This document shows, piece by piece, positions 35,040 to 44,795 of a stretch of DNA of 64,000 nucleotides (positions are counted from its first letter, which is position 1; the number at the start of each line of letters is the position of its first letter). This DNA is from SVEL01 sp045126215 (GTDB taxonomy: Bacteria; Bacillota; Clostridia; Lachnospirales; Lachnospiraceae), in assembly GCA_045126215.1 (NCBI GenBank), contig JBGVOD010000038.1:1-64000 (forward strand). The letters run 5' to 3'. A program made the translations under genes and the position numbers. The notes under the pieces were generated by a model. The model saw only the letters and a program-made list of their open reading frames with translations, searched no databases and was not told where the DNA came from.

Positions 35040-36272
35040 ATGAAAAGTAAATTAATAAAAGGAACTCTATTTCTTACTCTCGCAACATTTATTTCAAAAA
35101 TTATTTCTTTCTATTATAGAATATTCTTAACAAACAAAATCGGAACAGTTGGTATAGGATATTTCCAAATGATTATGCCTGTATTAGCAATGTTTATTTC
35201 TATCGCTTCCGGAGGAATCGATATTGCTATTGTCAGGTCAATGAATCTCAAAAAAGGATTTTCATATATATTAAAAGGTTCTTTTGTATCTTCAATACTT
35301 TTATGTCTTTACCTGCTTATTTTCTCTTCTACTGATGTAAATTGCTTCATATCTGAAAACATAATTTTTATTGTATTGCTTATATTTGTAATTTCACTTA
35401 AGACTTTATTACTAGGCTATCTATTGGGATTAGGTCATGAAAAAATAATCGCATTAACAACTATTGCAGATGGTTTTCTTAAAACATTTTTATTAATTAT
35501 TATATCTTTTTTCTTTAAAACAGACAGTATACAATTACCATTAATATCTATGCTGATATGTGAAATACTCCTTGTCTTAATGTTGTTAATAATACTAAAA
35601 AAGAATTATTATTCTTACAAAGAATATATAAAAAAAGGCGATGAAAAAACGATAAATATCGCTCTTCCAATCGCTTTTACAAAGCTTTTCTTTTCATTTA
35701 TACATACTTTAGAAGCTGAACTCTTTCCCCGTTTAATGATACACATAGGATATACATATACAGATTCAGTTTCTCTTTATGGAAAAATATCCGGCATTGC
35801 AATTCCTATCATTCTATTCCCACTTGCTATTGCAAATGCTTTTTCAACTATGCTTCTACAGAGTTTTTCTAAGCTGAAAAAAAACGAGGTTTCTTCATAT
35901 CTTAAGAAATCTGTTTTCCCGATATGCAAAATATGTTTTTCCCTAGGAATATTGTGTAGTTTCTTCTTTATATTCTGTGGAAAATACATTGCTGTATGGC
36001 TTTTCAAAATTTATGATATAGGAATATATGTTTCATATTTTTCACTCTTATGTCCGTTTATTTTCCTAAGCACATCATTAAATGGAATAATTAACGGCTT
36101 GGGACTGACAAAATTTTCTTTTATTTGTAACGCTGTTTCAGGAATATCAAGAATCCTTTTGATGATTATATTTATACCTGTTTTTAATGTTCCAGGATTC
36201 TGCGCAAGCGTAATAATACCTGAAATCATAATTGCATTTATGTATGTATACAAACTAAAAAAAATGTCATAA
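35040..36272 (+). CDS. Polysaccharide flippase, SpoVB/MATE-like
   Basis: This 410-residue integral membrane protein has about 12 hydrophobic helices. Its N-terminal half carries the polysaccharide-export signature (LIKGTLFLTLATFISKII, YYRIFLTNKIGTVGIGYFQM, LGYLLGLGHE). Relatives move lipid-linked sugars across the membrane; SpoVB and MurJ are members. At 410 residues it is shorter than the usual 480-550, apparently lacking the last helices. The ATG has only a weak ribosome site. Its stop codon is 14 bp from the convergent metA gene. Confidence 0.85.
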   Translation: MKSKLIKGTLFLTLATFISKIISFYYRIFLTNKIGTVGIGYFQMIMPVLAMFISIASGGIDIAIVRSMNLKKGFSYILKGSFVSSILLCLYLLIFSSTDVNCFISENIIFIVLLIFVISLKTLLLGYLLGLGHEKIIALTTIADGFLKTFLLIIISFFFKTDSIQLPLISMLICEILLVLMLLIILKKNYYSYKEYIKKGDEKTINIALPIAFTKLFFSFIHTLEAELFPRLMIHIGYTYTDSVSLYGKISGIAIPIILFPLAIANAFSTMLLQSFSKLKKNEVSSYLKKSVFPICKICFSLGILCSFFFIFCGKYIAVWLFKIYDIGIYVSYFSLLCPFIFLSTSLNGIINGLGLTKFSFICNAVSGISRILLMIIFIPVFNVPGFCASVIIPEIIIAFMYVYKLKKMS

Positions 36273-36286
36273 AATAATGCTTTTTC

Positions 36287-37192
36287 TTACAAGTCGTACG
36301 GAGTAATCTGATATACGTAATAATTCAGCCAATTGGTGTATAAACCATTAGCATGACCTCTCCATGTTAGAAGTGGTGCATTATTTGGATCATCATCCTT
36401 ATAATAATTGTATGGTATATGAATAGGTAAACCTTTCTCAAGATCCCTCTTGTATTCATTGTCAAGAGTATTCCTATCATATTCAGGATGTCCTGTTACA
36501 AAAATTTGTTTTCCTTCTTTAGCAATTATTATAAATGCACCTGCCTTATCAGACTCGGCAAGAACAGTTAAATTCTTGTTCTTTTTTACTGCTTCATCAT
36601 CAATCTTCGTATGTCTTGAATGAGGTGCAAAGAATACATCATCAAACCCTCTTACTAAAGGTACCTTTCTATGTAGAACCTTATGTTCATATATTCCAAA
36701 AAGCTTCTCATCAAGAAGCTGCTTTTGAATGCCATAATGATAATACAGACCCGCTTGAGCTGCCCAACATATATGCAATGTACTTGTCACATTTGTTTTC
36801 GACCATTCCATTACTTCCTTAAGTTCGTTCCAGTACGTAACCTCTTCAAACTCCAATTGCTCAACTGGTGCTCCTGTTATAATGAGTCCATCGAATTTCT
36901 TGTCTTTTATATCACTAAATGTACTATAAAACTGATTCAAATGACTCGCAGGTGTGTTCTTTGACACATGACTTGCCATATGCAAAAATGTCACATCCAC
37001 CTGAAGAGGAGTATTCGAAAGTGCCCTGAGAAGCTGAATCTCTGTATCATGCTTAACAGGCATTAGATTCAAAATAGCAATCTTAAGTGGACGAATGTCC
37101 TGCTTAATAGCTCGTGTTTCATCCATAATGAATATATTTTCTTTTTCTATTACAGCCTTTGCAGGTAAATCACCCTGAACTTTAATAGGCAT
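36287..37192 (-). CDS. metA: Homoserine O-acetyltransferase, MetA type
   Basis: This 301-residue enzyme activates homoserine for methionine synthesis. Residues align with the MetA family: nucleophile C142 in HICWAAQAG, the FVTGHPEYD histidine and glutamate, and KIAILNLMP near the start. Position 111 is glutamate (GAPVE), which in characterised MetA proteins selects acetyl-CoA, whereas glycine there selects succinyl-CoA. The name homoserine acetyltransferase therefore follows. It lies 62 bp after ligA in the same direction. No SAM riboswitch or T-box is visible upstream. Confidence 0.93.
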   Translation of the reverse strand: MPIKVQGDLPAKAVIEKENIFIMDETRAIKQDIRPLKIAILNLMPVKHDTEIQLLRALSNTPLQVDVTFLHMASHVSKNTPASHLNQFYSTFSDIKDKKFDGLIITGAPVEQLEFEEVTYWNELKEVMEWSKTNVTSTLHICWAAQAGLYYHYGIQKQLLDEKLFGIYEHKVLHRKVPLVRGFDDVFFAPHSRHTKIDDEAVKKNKNLTVLAESDKAGAFIIIAKEGKQIFVTGHPEYDRNTLDNEYKRDLEKGLPIHIPYNYYKDDDPNNAPLLTWRGHANGLYTNWLNYYVYQITPYDL

Positions 37193-37254
37193 AATCTCAC
37201 CACCCGTTTATTTTTAGCATAAGATATTATAGCACATGCAAAAAGATTTACAAG

Positions 37255-39207
37255 CTACATACCAACCATTGCCATAAATTCCTCTTCTGTAATAATAGGA
37301 ATTCCAAGTTCTTTAGCCTTTTTATTTTTCGAAGAATTTGATGTTATATCATTGTTTATCAGGTAATCTGTCTTACTTGTTACACTTCCGGTTACCTTTC
37401 CACCCTTACTTTCAATAACATCTTTTACTTCATTTCTATTTCCAAAATGTTCTACTGAACCTGTTATTACAAATACTTTCCCAGAGATTTCACTATCACT
37501 GTCTACTCTTTCCACTTCTTCAAAAGTTATTTCTGTCAAAAGATTTTTTATATATTTAAGATTTTCTTCATCTCTGAAGTACTCATAAACAACCTTCGCA
37601 ATTATTTCTCCAATGCCCTCAACTGAAGTAAGTGCATCAATATCCGCAGACATTATATCATCAAGATTATAATCAAATTCTTTACATATCATCTTTGCAT
37701 TTGCAAGCCCGATATTCAAAATTCCAAGACTATAAATAAATTTTGGTAAAATTATCTTTCTTGCTTTATTAACTGCTTCAATAATATTATCATATGATTT
37801 TCTGCCAAATCCTGACATTCCCACAATAATATCTTCGTATCGGTTAAGTTTAAAAATATCTGCATATTCTTTAATAAACCCTTTATCTATGAACTTTTCT
37901 AATGTTTCTTCTGATAAACCTTCAATATTAAAAGCATCTCTGCTAACAAAATGTGTATATTTCTTTACAAACTTAACCTGGCATTTATCATTTGTACAAT
38001 AGAGAGATTTCACACCATTTGATTTCACAATCTTTGTAGGCATATTACATGCAGGACATACACATGGTATTGTGATGTTTCCCGACTGTGTGTTATTTTT
38101 TGCAATTTGCGGAATAATCATATTGGCTTTGTATACTTCAATTTCATCACCTACACCAAGATTTAGCGACTCAACAATACTTACATTATGAACACTTGCT
38201 CTGGATACTGTTGTTCCTTCCAATGACACTGGTTCAAATACAGCTACAGGATTGATTAATCCTGTTCTTGAAGGGCTCCACTCTATATACAATAGTTTTG
38301 TTGTTGCAATTTCATCCTTCCACTTAAAAGCAAGTCCATTTCTAGGAAACTTTGCAGTATTTCCGAGACTCAAACCATATGCAATATCATTATATATCAT
38401 TACCAATCCATCTGAAGGTACATCAAATGTGTTGATTGCTTTTGCAAAATATTCAACTGTTTCCTTTACAGTCTCTCTTCTCACAAGCTTATGTTCAACT
38501 ACATCAAACCCAAGATTCTTTAAAAATTCAAACTGTTCACAAAGTGTTTCAAACTCTTTATCCTGCGCGCTTACCAGTGCAAAACAATAAAATCTTACAT
38601 TTCTTTCTTTTGTAATCTGGTTATTTAGCTGCCTTACAGAACCAGAACATAGATTACGTGGATTTTTATATTTTAAATCATCATTTTCAATCTCATTGTT
38701 AATCTTCTCAAAATCTTTGTAATTGATAACTGCCTCTCCTCTAATTACAAGTTCTCCTTTGAATTCAATATTTAAAGGAACATTTTTAAATACCTTTGCA
38801 TTATTTGTGACTACTTCTCCAACTTCTCCATTTCCTCTTGTTACGGCCTTTTCAAGCAGTCCATTCCTATACGTCAAAACAATTGTCAATCCGTCTAACT
38901 TCCATGAAAGTACACCTTCTTTATCTCCAAGAAATTCTGCTAATGCATCTACATCCTTTGTTTTATCAAGAGATAACATAGGCTTAATATGTGCCTCCTT
39001 TGGAAGCTCACTTAACACTTCATATCCAACATTTATTGTAGGACTGTTTGAAAATACTGTTCCTGTTTCTTTCTCAAGATTTACAAGTTCATCATATAAA
39101 GCATCATATTCATAGTTTGGCATTATTTCATTACCAAGCTGGTAATATGCTTTTGACGCTTCATTTAATATATCTACAAGTTCTTTTATTCTCGCTTTCT
39201 TATCCAT
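37255..39207 (-). CDS. ligA: NAD-dependent DNA ligase
   Basis: This 650-residue ligase seals nicks in DNA. It shows the N-terminal NAD-binding Ia region (YYQLGNEIMPNYEYDALYDEL, in part), the adenylated lysine K103 in SWKLDGLTI, KWKDEIATT, a zinc finger of four cysteines (CPAC...CTNDKC), helix-hairpin-helix repeats (SVEGIGEIIA) and a C-terminal BRCT domain (GKVFVITGSVEHF). It is slightly shorter than the common 660-680. Upstream by 74 bp is the RluF-like gene and downstream metA, possibly one transcript. Confidence 0.96.
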   Translation of the reverse strand: MDKKARIKELVDILNEASKAYYQLGNEIMPNYEYDALYDELVNLEKETGTVFSNSPTINVGYEVLSELPKEAHIKPMLSLDKTKDVDALAEFLGDKEGVLSWKLDGLTIVLTYRNGLLEKAVTRGNGEVGEVVTNNAKVFKNVPLNIEFKGELVIRGEAVINYKDFEKINNEIENDDLKYKNPRNLCSGSVRQLNNQITKERNVRFYCFALVSAQDKEFETLCEQFEFLKNLGFDVVEHKLVRRETVKETVEYFAKAINTFDVPSDGLVMIYNDIAYGLSLGNTAKFPRNGLAFKWKDEIATTKLLYIEWSPSRTGLINPVAVFEPVSLEGTTVSRASVHNVSIVESLNLGVGDEIEVYKANMIIPQIAKNNTQSGNITIPCVCPACNMPTKIVKSNGVKSLYCTNDKCQVKFVKKYTHFVSRDAFNIEGLSEETLEKFIDKGFIKEYADIFKLNRYEDIIVGMSGFGRKSYDNIIEAVNKARKIILPKFIYSLGILNIGLANAKMICKEFDYNLDDIMSADIDALTSVEGIGEIIAKVVYEYFRDEENLKYIKNLLTEITFEEVERVDSDSEISGKVFVITGSVEHFGNRNEVKDVIESKGGKVTGSVTSKTDYLINNDITSNSSKNKKAKELGIPIITEEEFMAMVGM

Positions 39208-39281
39208 TTAAATTAATACCTTTCTTAAAATATGATTTAATTTCCGTCCAAATCAAACTCTCTGGGTACTTATTTTCAAGA

Positions 39282-40010
39282 CTACATATTCAGTTTTGAA
39301 AATAATACTTTTATTTCTTCCTCTGAGACATTTCTATATTTTCCCTCAGGAAGTTTTCCTATTTGTATATTCATTATTCTTATTCTTTTTAGTTTTGTAA
39401 CATTATATGAAAGATATTTACACATCCTTCTAATCTGTCTGTTTATTCCCTGTGTTAAAATAATTCCAAAATTATATTCATTAATTTTCCATACTTTACA
39501 CTTCTTTGTAACTGTATCAATATTATGCTCTTTATCAACAATATGAATTCCATTAGACATCTTTTTAATAAAATCATCTGTTACAGGCTTATTGACAGTC
39601 ACAATATATTCTTTTTCGTGGTTATTAGAACCTCTCATCATTTTATCAGATATATCGCCTTTATTTGTAAGCAAAATCAGACCACAACTATTTTTATCAA
39701 GTCTTCCAATAGGAAAAATTCTCTCATCCATTCCGATATAATCAACGATATTGTCTTTATTTCTCTTATCAGTAGTACATTCAATTCCCTCTGGTTTGTT
39801 AAGCGCAATAAGTATAAGCTTATCTTGTTTTTTTATTTCTTTACCATCAACAGATACAATATCATTCTCACTCACCTTCTGTCCGATAGCCGCTTTTACA
39901 CCATTTATGTATACTTGTCCATTCTCTATGATTCTATCCGCTTCTCTTCTAGAGCAAAAACCCGAATCACTTAAATATTTATTTAATCTAATTTCCATCC
40001 TCAAATACAT
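39282..40010 (-). CDS. RluF/RsuA-family pseudouridine synthase
   Basis: This 242-residue protein starts with an S4 RNA-binding domain (RLNKYLSDSGFCSRREADR) followed by the catalytic domain with the GRLDKNSCGLILLTN motif containing the catalytic aspartate, KEYIVTV, and the C-terminal INRQIRRMC...LKRIRIMNI signature. The features fit the RluF/RluB/RsuA group that modifies single uridines in rRNA; RluF is the closest in my memory. Start choice between ATG 40010 and an in-frame ATG four codons later is uncertain. It precedes ligA. Confidence 0.9.
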   Translation of the reverse strand: MYLRMEIRLNKYLSDSGFCSRREADRIIENGQVYINGVKAAIGQKVSENDIVSVDGKEIKKQDKLILIALNKPEGIECTTDKRNKDNIVDYIGMDERIFPIGRLDKNSCGLILLTNKGDISDKMMRGSNNHEKEYIVTVNKPVTDDFIKKMSNGIHIVDKEHNIDTVTKKCKVWKINEYNFGIILTQGINRQIRRMCKYLSYNVTKLKRIRIMNIQIGKLPEGKYRNVSEEEIKVLFSKLNM

Positions 40011-40201
40011 AATCCTTTCAAGTCAAAGATGCACTTTTCCAATTATATCAGACAATTTATTATTTTACAAATTCATAAATACCTTGAAAATCTATATATC
40101 TTTTTTACTTTTATTTGGTTTTAAACTTTTTCTTTACATTTTGTCTATTTTTGATATATACTTTTAATATATTTTTCAAGTGTACAATTGAGGGCAGGTT
40201 T

Positions 40202-41872
40202 ATGGTTAATTATTTTAAAAATGCATTTAAAATTATACTTCTTTTTATAATATGTTTAATAGTATATATTGGTTGTACTTTCAAAACCAATCAATCTTCA
40301 TCAATAAGACATGATGATCTGATAGAGTATAATACCTATGAAGTCTATGATATTTCTGGAAATTTTATTGGTTTATCTACTGATTCAAACATATCAGTAG
40401 AACCTAATGCCCTTGTATATTTCAAGCTACATATTCCATCTAATATTGCATATAGTACAAGCTTTGGTATTTATACATGTCATACCAATCTTCATATTTT
40501 CAATAATAATACATTACTTTATTCTTTTACAGTAAGTCAGGATAACGCATTTGGTCATACTTCTTCTTATGGCTATCACATAATTGACAATATCTATACA
40601 TATAAAGACAGTACCTTGACATTCTGGTTGGATTCAGGTTATGGATTAAATAACTCAAGATTTCCAACAGTTTATATAGGTTCTTCAATAGATATAATTA
40701 ACGAAATGGTTTTTGATAAATTATCCGTTGTTTTAATTGCAATAATTACAATGATTGTTGGCGTAATTATCGGACTGTACTGGATTTTTTCCAGAAACAA
40801 ACAGGGATATGGTCATGTTATGGGATACCTTTCTCTTTTCTCGCTTGTTTTGTCCATTTGGTGCTTAAATGAAACCCCGATTGTAACATATTTATTACAC
40901 AATCCAATAGTTTCAGGATATATATCATTTATATCACTTATGTTACTGCCAATACCATTTGCATTATTTTTAAGAGAGTTATATGTGGATAAAGAACATC
41001 CTTTCTGGGCATTTGTTATAGGAATGAATGTAATATCAATATTTTCACAGGTTTTATTACAGCTTCTAAACATATATGATTTTGAACAAATGCTAAAAAT
41101 AACACATATAGTTTTTGCACTTACTATTGGGTCTATCGTATTATTTACAATACGCGACTGTATAAAATATGGTATCGGAAAAAAAATGTATCTGAATATT
41201 ATGTGTATGATAATCTGCACAATTGGTGTAATTATAGATATGGTAATTTATTATAGTGGTGGATTAGGCACTATTGTTTATACAGGACTATTTAGTTTTC
41301 TGATATACGTTGTAATAATCGGATTTTCAACCATCAACGATACATCAAGTCTTGCTGCAAAGGGTGAAAAATCTGAAATATACAAAGAAATGGCATATAC
41401 TGATGGTCTTACAAAGCTCCTGAACAGAACAGCTATGAACTCATCCTTCAACAAATCAAATGATCTGTTAGACAAAAATACATATATTATTTTAATGTGT
41501 GATCTAAATAATTTAAAAAAATGTAATGATACATATGGTCATGAAGAAGGCGATAACTACATACTTGAAGCATCAAAAATAATATCTTCTGCCTTTGAAG
41601 ATATAGGAAAAACATATCGAATAGGTGGAGATGAGTTCTGTATCATCTTAAAAAATATAGACGAGAATACTTGTAAAGATCATTTAATTCATATGAACCA
41701 GATGATTAATGATTATAATGTTTCAAAAACTTCACCTTTCTCTTTGCAGATTGCATACGGATACGCAACTTATGATAAAACAATGGACAAAAATCTGACT
41801 GAAACAAGGGCTCGTGCTGATGCTCTTATGTATGAAATGAAATTCAAAATGAAACAGGCACCTGAAATGTAA
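40202..41872 (+). CDS. Membrane diguanylate cyclase with extracytoplasmic sensor and 7-8 membrane helices
   Basis: This 556-residue protein has an N-terminal signal or anchor helix, an extracytoplasmic beta-rich domain of about 150 residues (7TMR-DISM-like layout), seven or so membrane helices (about 180-390) and a C-terminal GGDEF domain. The active-site motif GGDEF is intact at 475-479 in YRIGGDEFCII, with DGLTKLLNRTAM at its start. It should make c-di-GMP. No RxxD inhibitory site is seen at the usual spacing. The ATG at 40202 is favoured by a GAGGGCAGG purine run; the frame opens 29 codons earlier. It opposes the EAL enzyme at 733-2748 in function. Confidence 0.9.
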   Translation: MVNYFKNAFKIILLFIICLIVYIGCTFKTNQSSSIRHDDLIEYNTYEVYDISGNFIGLSTDSNISVEPNALVYFKLHIPSNIAYSTSFGIYTCHTNLHIFNNNTLLYSFTVSQDNAFGHTSSYGYHIIDNIYTYKDSTLTFWLDSGYGLNNSRFPTVYIGSSIDIINEMVFDKLSVVLIAIITMIVGVIIGLYWIFSRNKQGYGHVMGYLSLFSLVLSIWCLNETPIVTYLLHNPIVSGYISFISLMLLPIPFALFLRELYVDKEHPFWAFVIGMNVISIFSQVLLQLLNIYDFEQMLKITHIVFALTIGSIVLFTIRDCIKYGIGKKMYLNIMCMIICTIGVIIDMVIYYSGGLGTIVYTGLFSFLIYVVIIGFSTINDTSSLAAKGEKSEIYKEMAYTDGLTKLLNRTAMNSSFNKSNDLLDKNTYIILMCDLNNLKKCNDTYGHEEGDNYILEASKIISSAFEDIGKTYRIGGDEFCIILKNIDENTCKDHLIHMNQMINDYNVSKTSPFSLQIAYGYATYDKTMDKNLTETRARADALMYEMKFKMKQAPEM

Positions 41873-41886
41873 AGTGCCTGTTTTTC
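41855..41886 (+). terminator. Terminator overlapping the end of the GGDEF gene
   Basis: CAGGCAC pairs with GTGCCTG, followed by TTTTTC. The 5' arm lies in the last codons and the stop codon (41870-41872) is in the loop. Confidence 0.88.
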
Positions 41887-41932
41887 TTATTGATACACGA
41901 ATCGCTCCGTTACTATAAAACTCTTACAATCC

Positions 41933-42886
41933 TTACTGTCTTAAAATATCTACTACTTTCTCAAGCTCTTCATCTGATTCAATAGCTGTCTTTAAGCTAT
42001 CATTTACTTCCTTGTTAATCTGATTGATAATCGTTACATCTATATCACTTGAGATATATGATTCTAAAGTCTCCTGTTTAGTAAGATTATGAATCTTATA
42101 TTCATTATCCTTCTTGATTACGATATATGTTTCACAACCTGGTGCTGCTGTTTCTATATTGTAAAATTTACATCCGAAGGTTGCAACAACCACAAATGTA
42201 TTTTCATCAATACTGTTAATCTTGTAACATTCAAGATTTGTAAAATCTTCAATATATTTCTTGATGCTTTCATAGTTCTCAGCAGACATATTCTCGGTAC
42301 TATCCACATACTTTGCGATTTCATCCATTGAAGCTTCTATCTTTGATGCTCTCAAAAAGTTTCTAACAAGTGTAGTTATTTCTGAATCAGATGCTTCTGG
42401 TGTAGGAATACCTGTATTTTCCTCTGTGACATCTGAAGTTTCTTCCTGCTTTGTTGTCGTCTCAGTCTCAGTGTCCTTTTTGTTATCATCCTTTCCAACA
42501 TTTGTAAGAATAAGTACAACAACAAGGACAATCAGTAAAACAAAAAGAATAGCCCAAAGTATTCTGTTCTTTTTAAAATCTTCAAGCATCGTTGTTTCAG
42601 GTTCATCCTTTTGTTTTTTCCTAAGAACTCGCCTACAATCTGCAACAACATCCTTAACCGGCTCTTCTATCTTTTCCTGTATCTCTTTTATTTCAGGTTC
42701 GTCTTCCAGTTCTCCTAACATGTTGAACATCATATTATCATCAAAAACATCCTCTTCTTCGACTTCCCTGATGTTTTTATTTATGTTTGTATTCTTATTA
42801 ACATTTGTATTCCTGTTTATGTTTTTGTTCTTATTTATATTCTTTGAATTATTTCTGTTTTTATTTCTATTTTTATTATTAGACAT
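41933..42886 (-). CDS. Single-span membrane protein with Asn/Lys repeat head, unknown function
   Basis: I do not recognise a family. The 317-residue protein starts with about 40 residues of almost only Asn, Lys, Arg and Ile in short repeats (NKN, NIN). An acidic stretch follows (EVEEEDVFDDN), then one membrane helix near 112-130 after basic KKNR, a Thr/Glu-rich linker and an extracytoplasmic domain of about 140 residues resembling the NTF2-like alpha+beta pattern of small lipoproteins. Topology is likely cytosol-in, outside domain. The layout recalls the protein at 49090-50427, though sequence similarity is not obvious. Confidence 0.8.
   Translation of the reverse strand: MSNNKNRNKNRNNSKNINKNKNINRNTNVNKNTNINKNIREVEEEDVFDDNMMFNMLGELEDEPEIKEIQEKIEEPVKDVVADCRRVLRKKQKDEPETTMLEDFKKNRILWAILFVLLIVLVVVLILTNVGKDDNKKDTETETTTKQEETSDVTEENTGIPTPEASDSEITTLVRNFLRASKIEASMDEIAKYVDSTENMSAENYESIKKYIEDFTNLECYKINSIDENTFVVVATFGCKFYNIETAAPGCETYIVIKKDNEYKIHNLTKQETLESYISSDIDVTIINQINKEVNDSLKTAIESDEELEKVVDILRQ
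42775..42885 (-). repeat. In-frame Asn/Lys codon repeats at the start of the membrane protein gene
   Basis: The first 37 codons consist of degenerate units of 12-24 nt made of AAT, AAC, AAG, AAA and ATA codons, giving NKN, NIN and NTN peptides. Such low-complexity DNA is prone to slippage. Confidence 0.75.
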
Positions 42887-42968
42887 TGTATCAACCTTTC
42901 ATGCCAAAAATATAGCTTTTTCAACAAAGTAATTCTATCAAAAAGAATAATAAAAATCAATAAACATA

Positions 42969-42997
42969 TTGCGTATAAATTATTCATACTCTATAAT
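42969..42997 (+). promoter_or_regulatory. tRNA-Arg promoter
   Basis: TTGCGT (42969-42974) and a perfect TATAAT (42992-42997) are 17 bp apart, ending 9 bp before the tRNA. Confidence 0.68.
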
Positions 42998-43006
42998 TAA
43001 TGTATT

Positions 43007-43078
43007 GCATTTGTAGTCTAATGGATATAACGCACCCCTCCGGAGGGTGAGATGTGGGTTCGATTCCCGCCAGATGCA
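43007..43078 (+). tRNA. tRNA-Arg (anticodon CCG)
   Basis: A 72-nt cloverleaf: acceptor GCATTTG pairs with CAGATGC (one G-T pair), the anticodon arm is CACCC-CTCCGGA-GGGTG with anticodon CCG, and the T-arm is GTGGGTTCGATTCCCGC. Discriminator A; CCA is not encoded. It reads CGG. Confidence 0.95.
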
Positions 43079-43094
43079 TTTTTACATTCGAATT

Positions 43095-43973
43095 TTATCT
43101 GTATATATCTAATCTTTCCAAGCTTCTGTCATATATGTAAACACTATTTGATAGAATATCTTCTCTATCTACCTCAGTATTATTAATCTCAGTCACCATT
43201 TCTTTACAAAACTGCAGCGATATATCGTCTTTATATGGTATTATAATTACTTCGTGTATACTACTTGGTAATATAATTAGATTACTACCAAACTCTTCCG
43301 AAATATTATGCAATGTTTCAATATCCATCATGCTTATTGCTCCCTGAAACTTTCTGTTGTTTGTAAGGACATACATATCAATATCAGAAATATTTTCAGT
43401 ATCCGGTACAATTTCATAAAGAACTTCATTGATATTAAAATACTTTATTCCCAGATTTTGATATGTATTTTTTATGGCAATCTTATAAAGAGTCTTCTTT
43501 GAAATTTTAAACATATCAATCAGACTATTATTAATAATCATAGTCTGACAAAACTCTGCATCATCATTAATCATAGTATAAAAGACAATTGCCAAATCAA
43601 GAAAGTCAAAATGAGGAACACTCTTTAACAGATTTTCATTACACTCTCTGTTAATTAATTTGCAATATGAATTATTAATAATATTTTCTTCATTTAAAAC
43701 ATCTTCAATATTTATCTCATTTTTATGACTATTATATATATCAATAACTTCTTCCACTACCTCACCTAACGAAAATTCATTATTAATATATCTATTGTAG
43801 AAATATTCCAATCCGATGCTTGGAACAACCCTCTCATCCTGACCACTTACAACAATTGCCCAATGTTTTTTGTTATTATTTTTAATGTTACACTTCAACT
43901 CTACACAATAAGAATCTCCTAGAATCTCCTTAACATTTTCAAATATTATATTTCTAAATTCGCTATACTTCAT
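43095..43973 (-). CDS. DUF5688 family protein
   Basis: This 292-residue cytosolic protein fits DUF5688, a family common in Lachnospiraceae. Visible hallmarks are the N-terminal FRNIIFENVKEIL, the SIGLEYFYNRYINNEFSLGEV segment (here in part GLEYFYNRY), HFDFLDLAIVFYTM, the central MYVLTNNRKFQGAISMM and the late LPSSIHEVIIIPY. Function is unknown. It ends 17 bp from the tRNA-Arg gene on the other strand and is probably monocistronic. Confidence 0.82.
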   Translation of the reverse strand: MKYSEFRNIIFENVKEILGDSYCVELKCNIKNNNKKHWAIVVSGQDERVVPSIGLEYFYNRYINNEFSLGEVVEEVIDIYNSHKNEINIEDVLNEENIINNSYCKLINRECNENLLKSVPHFDFLDLAIVFYTMINDDAEFCQTMIINNSLIDMFKISKKTLYKIAIKNTYQNLGIKYFNINEVLYEIVPDTENISDIDMYVLTNNRKFQGAISMMDIETLHNISEEFGSNLIILPSSIHEVIIIPYKDDISLQFCKEMVTEINNTEVDREDILSNSVYIYDRSLERLDIYR

Positions 43974-44091
43974 ATAATTCTGGAATCAATATGCAACAAG
44001 CTGCTGAATATTTTGATAAATTAAGATAATTAAGATTTTTAAATCTTAACTCATTTTATTATTATTGTCAATTTATTTTTTTAAAAAATGG

Positions 44092-44120
44092 TTGAAAAAT
44101 ATATCTATATATTATAAAAT
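44092..44120 (+). promoter_or_regulatory. efp promoter
   Basis: TTGAAA (44092-44097) and TAAAAT (44115-44120) are 17 bp apart, 63 bp before the efp start codon. Confidence 0.7.
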
Positions 44121-44182
44121 ACAAAATATATGTGTTTTAGAATACTATACTCATTAAAACACAGTCTTAAGGAGGAAAATTA

Positions 44183-44740
44183 ATGATTCAAGCAGGCGAT
44201 TTTAGAAATGGTATAACAATTGAAATGGATAACAACATTTACCAGATAATTGAATTCCAGCATGTAAAACCAGGTAAGGGTGCTGCTTTCGTTAGAACAA
44301 AGTTAAAAAATATTACAAATGGTGGTGTTGTTGAAAAATCTTTCAGACCAACAGAAAAATTCCCACAGGCTCGTATCGAAAGAAAAGATATGCAGTACTT
44401 ATATTCAGATGGTGAATTATATCACTTCATGGATACAGAAACATATGATCAGATTGCTTTAAACGAATCAAATATAGGTGATTCACTTAAATTTGTTAAA
44501 GAAAACGAAATGGTTAAGATTTGTTCACATAACGGTAATGTGTTCGCTATTGAACCACCACTTTTTGTTGAACTTGAAATCACAGAAACAGAACCAGGTT
44601 TCAAAGGCGATACAGCAACTGGTGCTACAAAGCCTTCAGTTGTTGAAACAGGTGCTACTGTTTATGTTCCATTATTTGTTGAACAGGGTGACAAAATCAA
44701 AATCGATACAAGAACAGGTGAATACCTTTCAAGAGTTTAA
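44183..44740 (+). CDS. efp: Elongation factor P
   Basis: This 185-residue protein eases peptide-bond formation at proline stretches. It has the KOW-like N-terminal domain (AGDFRNGITIEMDNNIYQI; HVKPGKGAAFVRTKLKN with the loop lysine after PG) and two OB domains (MDTETYDQI; PLFVELEITETEPGFKGDTA in part). AAGGAGG precedes the ATG. It is transcribed alone on the plus strand. No modification enzyme gene adjoins it. Confidence 0.97.
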   Translation: MIQAGDFRNGITIEMDNNIYQIIEFQHVKPGKGAAFVRTKLKNITNGGVVEKSFRPTEKFPQARIERKDMQYLYSDGELYHFMDTETYDQIALNESNIGDSLKFVKENEMVKICSHNGNVFAIEPPLFVELEITETEPGFKGDTATGATKPSVVETGATVYVPLFVEQGDKIKIDTRTGEYLSRV

Positions 44741-44753
44741 TCAAAAGTTATTT

Positions 44754-44795
44754 AAAGCCACATTGAAGTTTTACTTCAAATGTGGCTTTTTAATT
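44754..44795. terminator. Bidirectional terminator shared by efp and vanZ-like gene
   Basis: AAAGCCACATT-GAAG pairs with CTTC-AAATGTGGCTTT, followed by TTAATTTT on plus. The stem contains the last codons and stop codon of the convergent vanZ-like gene. Confidence 0.85.

Noticed and set aside
37193..37254. SAM riboswitch or T-box upstream of metA
   Set aside because: The gap to ligA is only 62 bp and shows no such fold.
40115..40201. 29-residue upstream extension of the GGDEF protein
   Set aside because: No ribosome site; the purine-rich GAGGGCAGG lies just before the ATG at 40202, which gives a normal N-terminal anchor.
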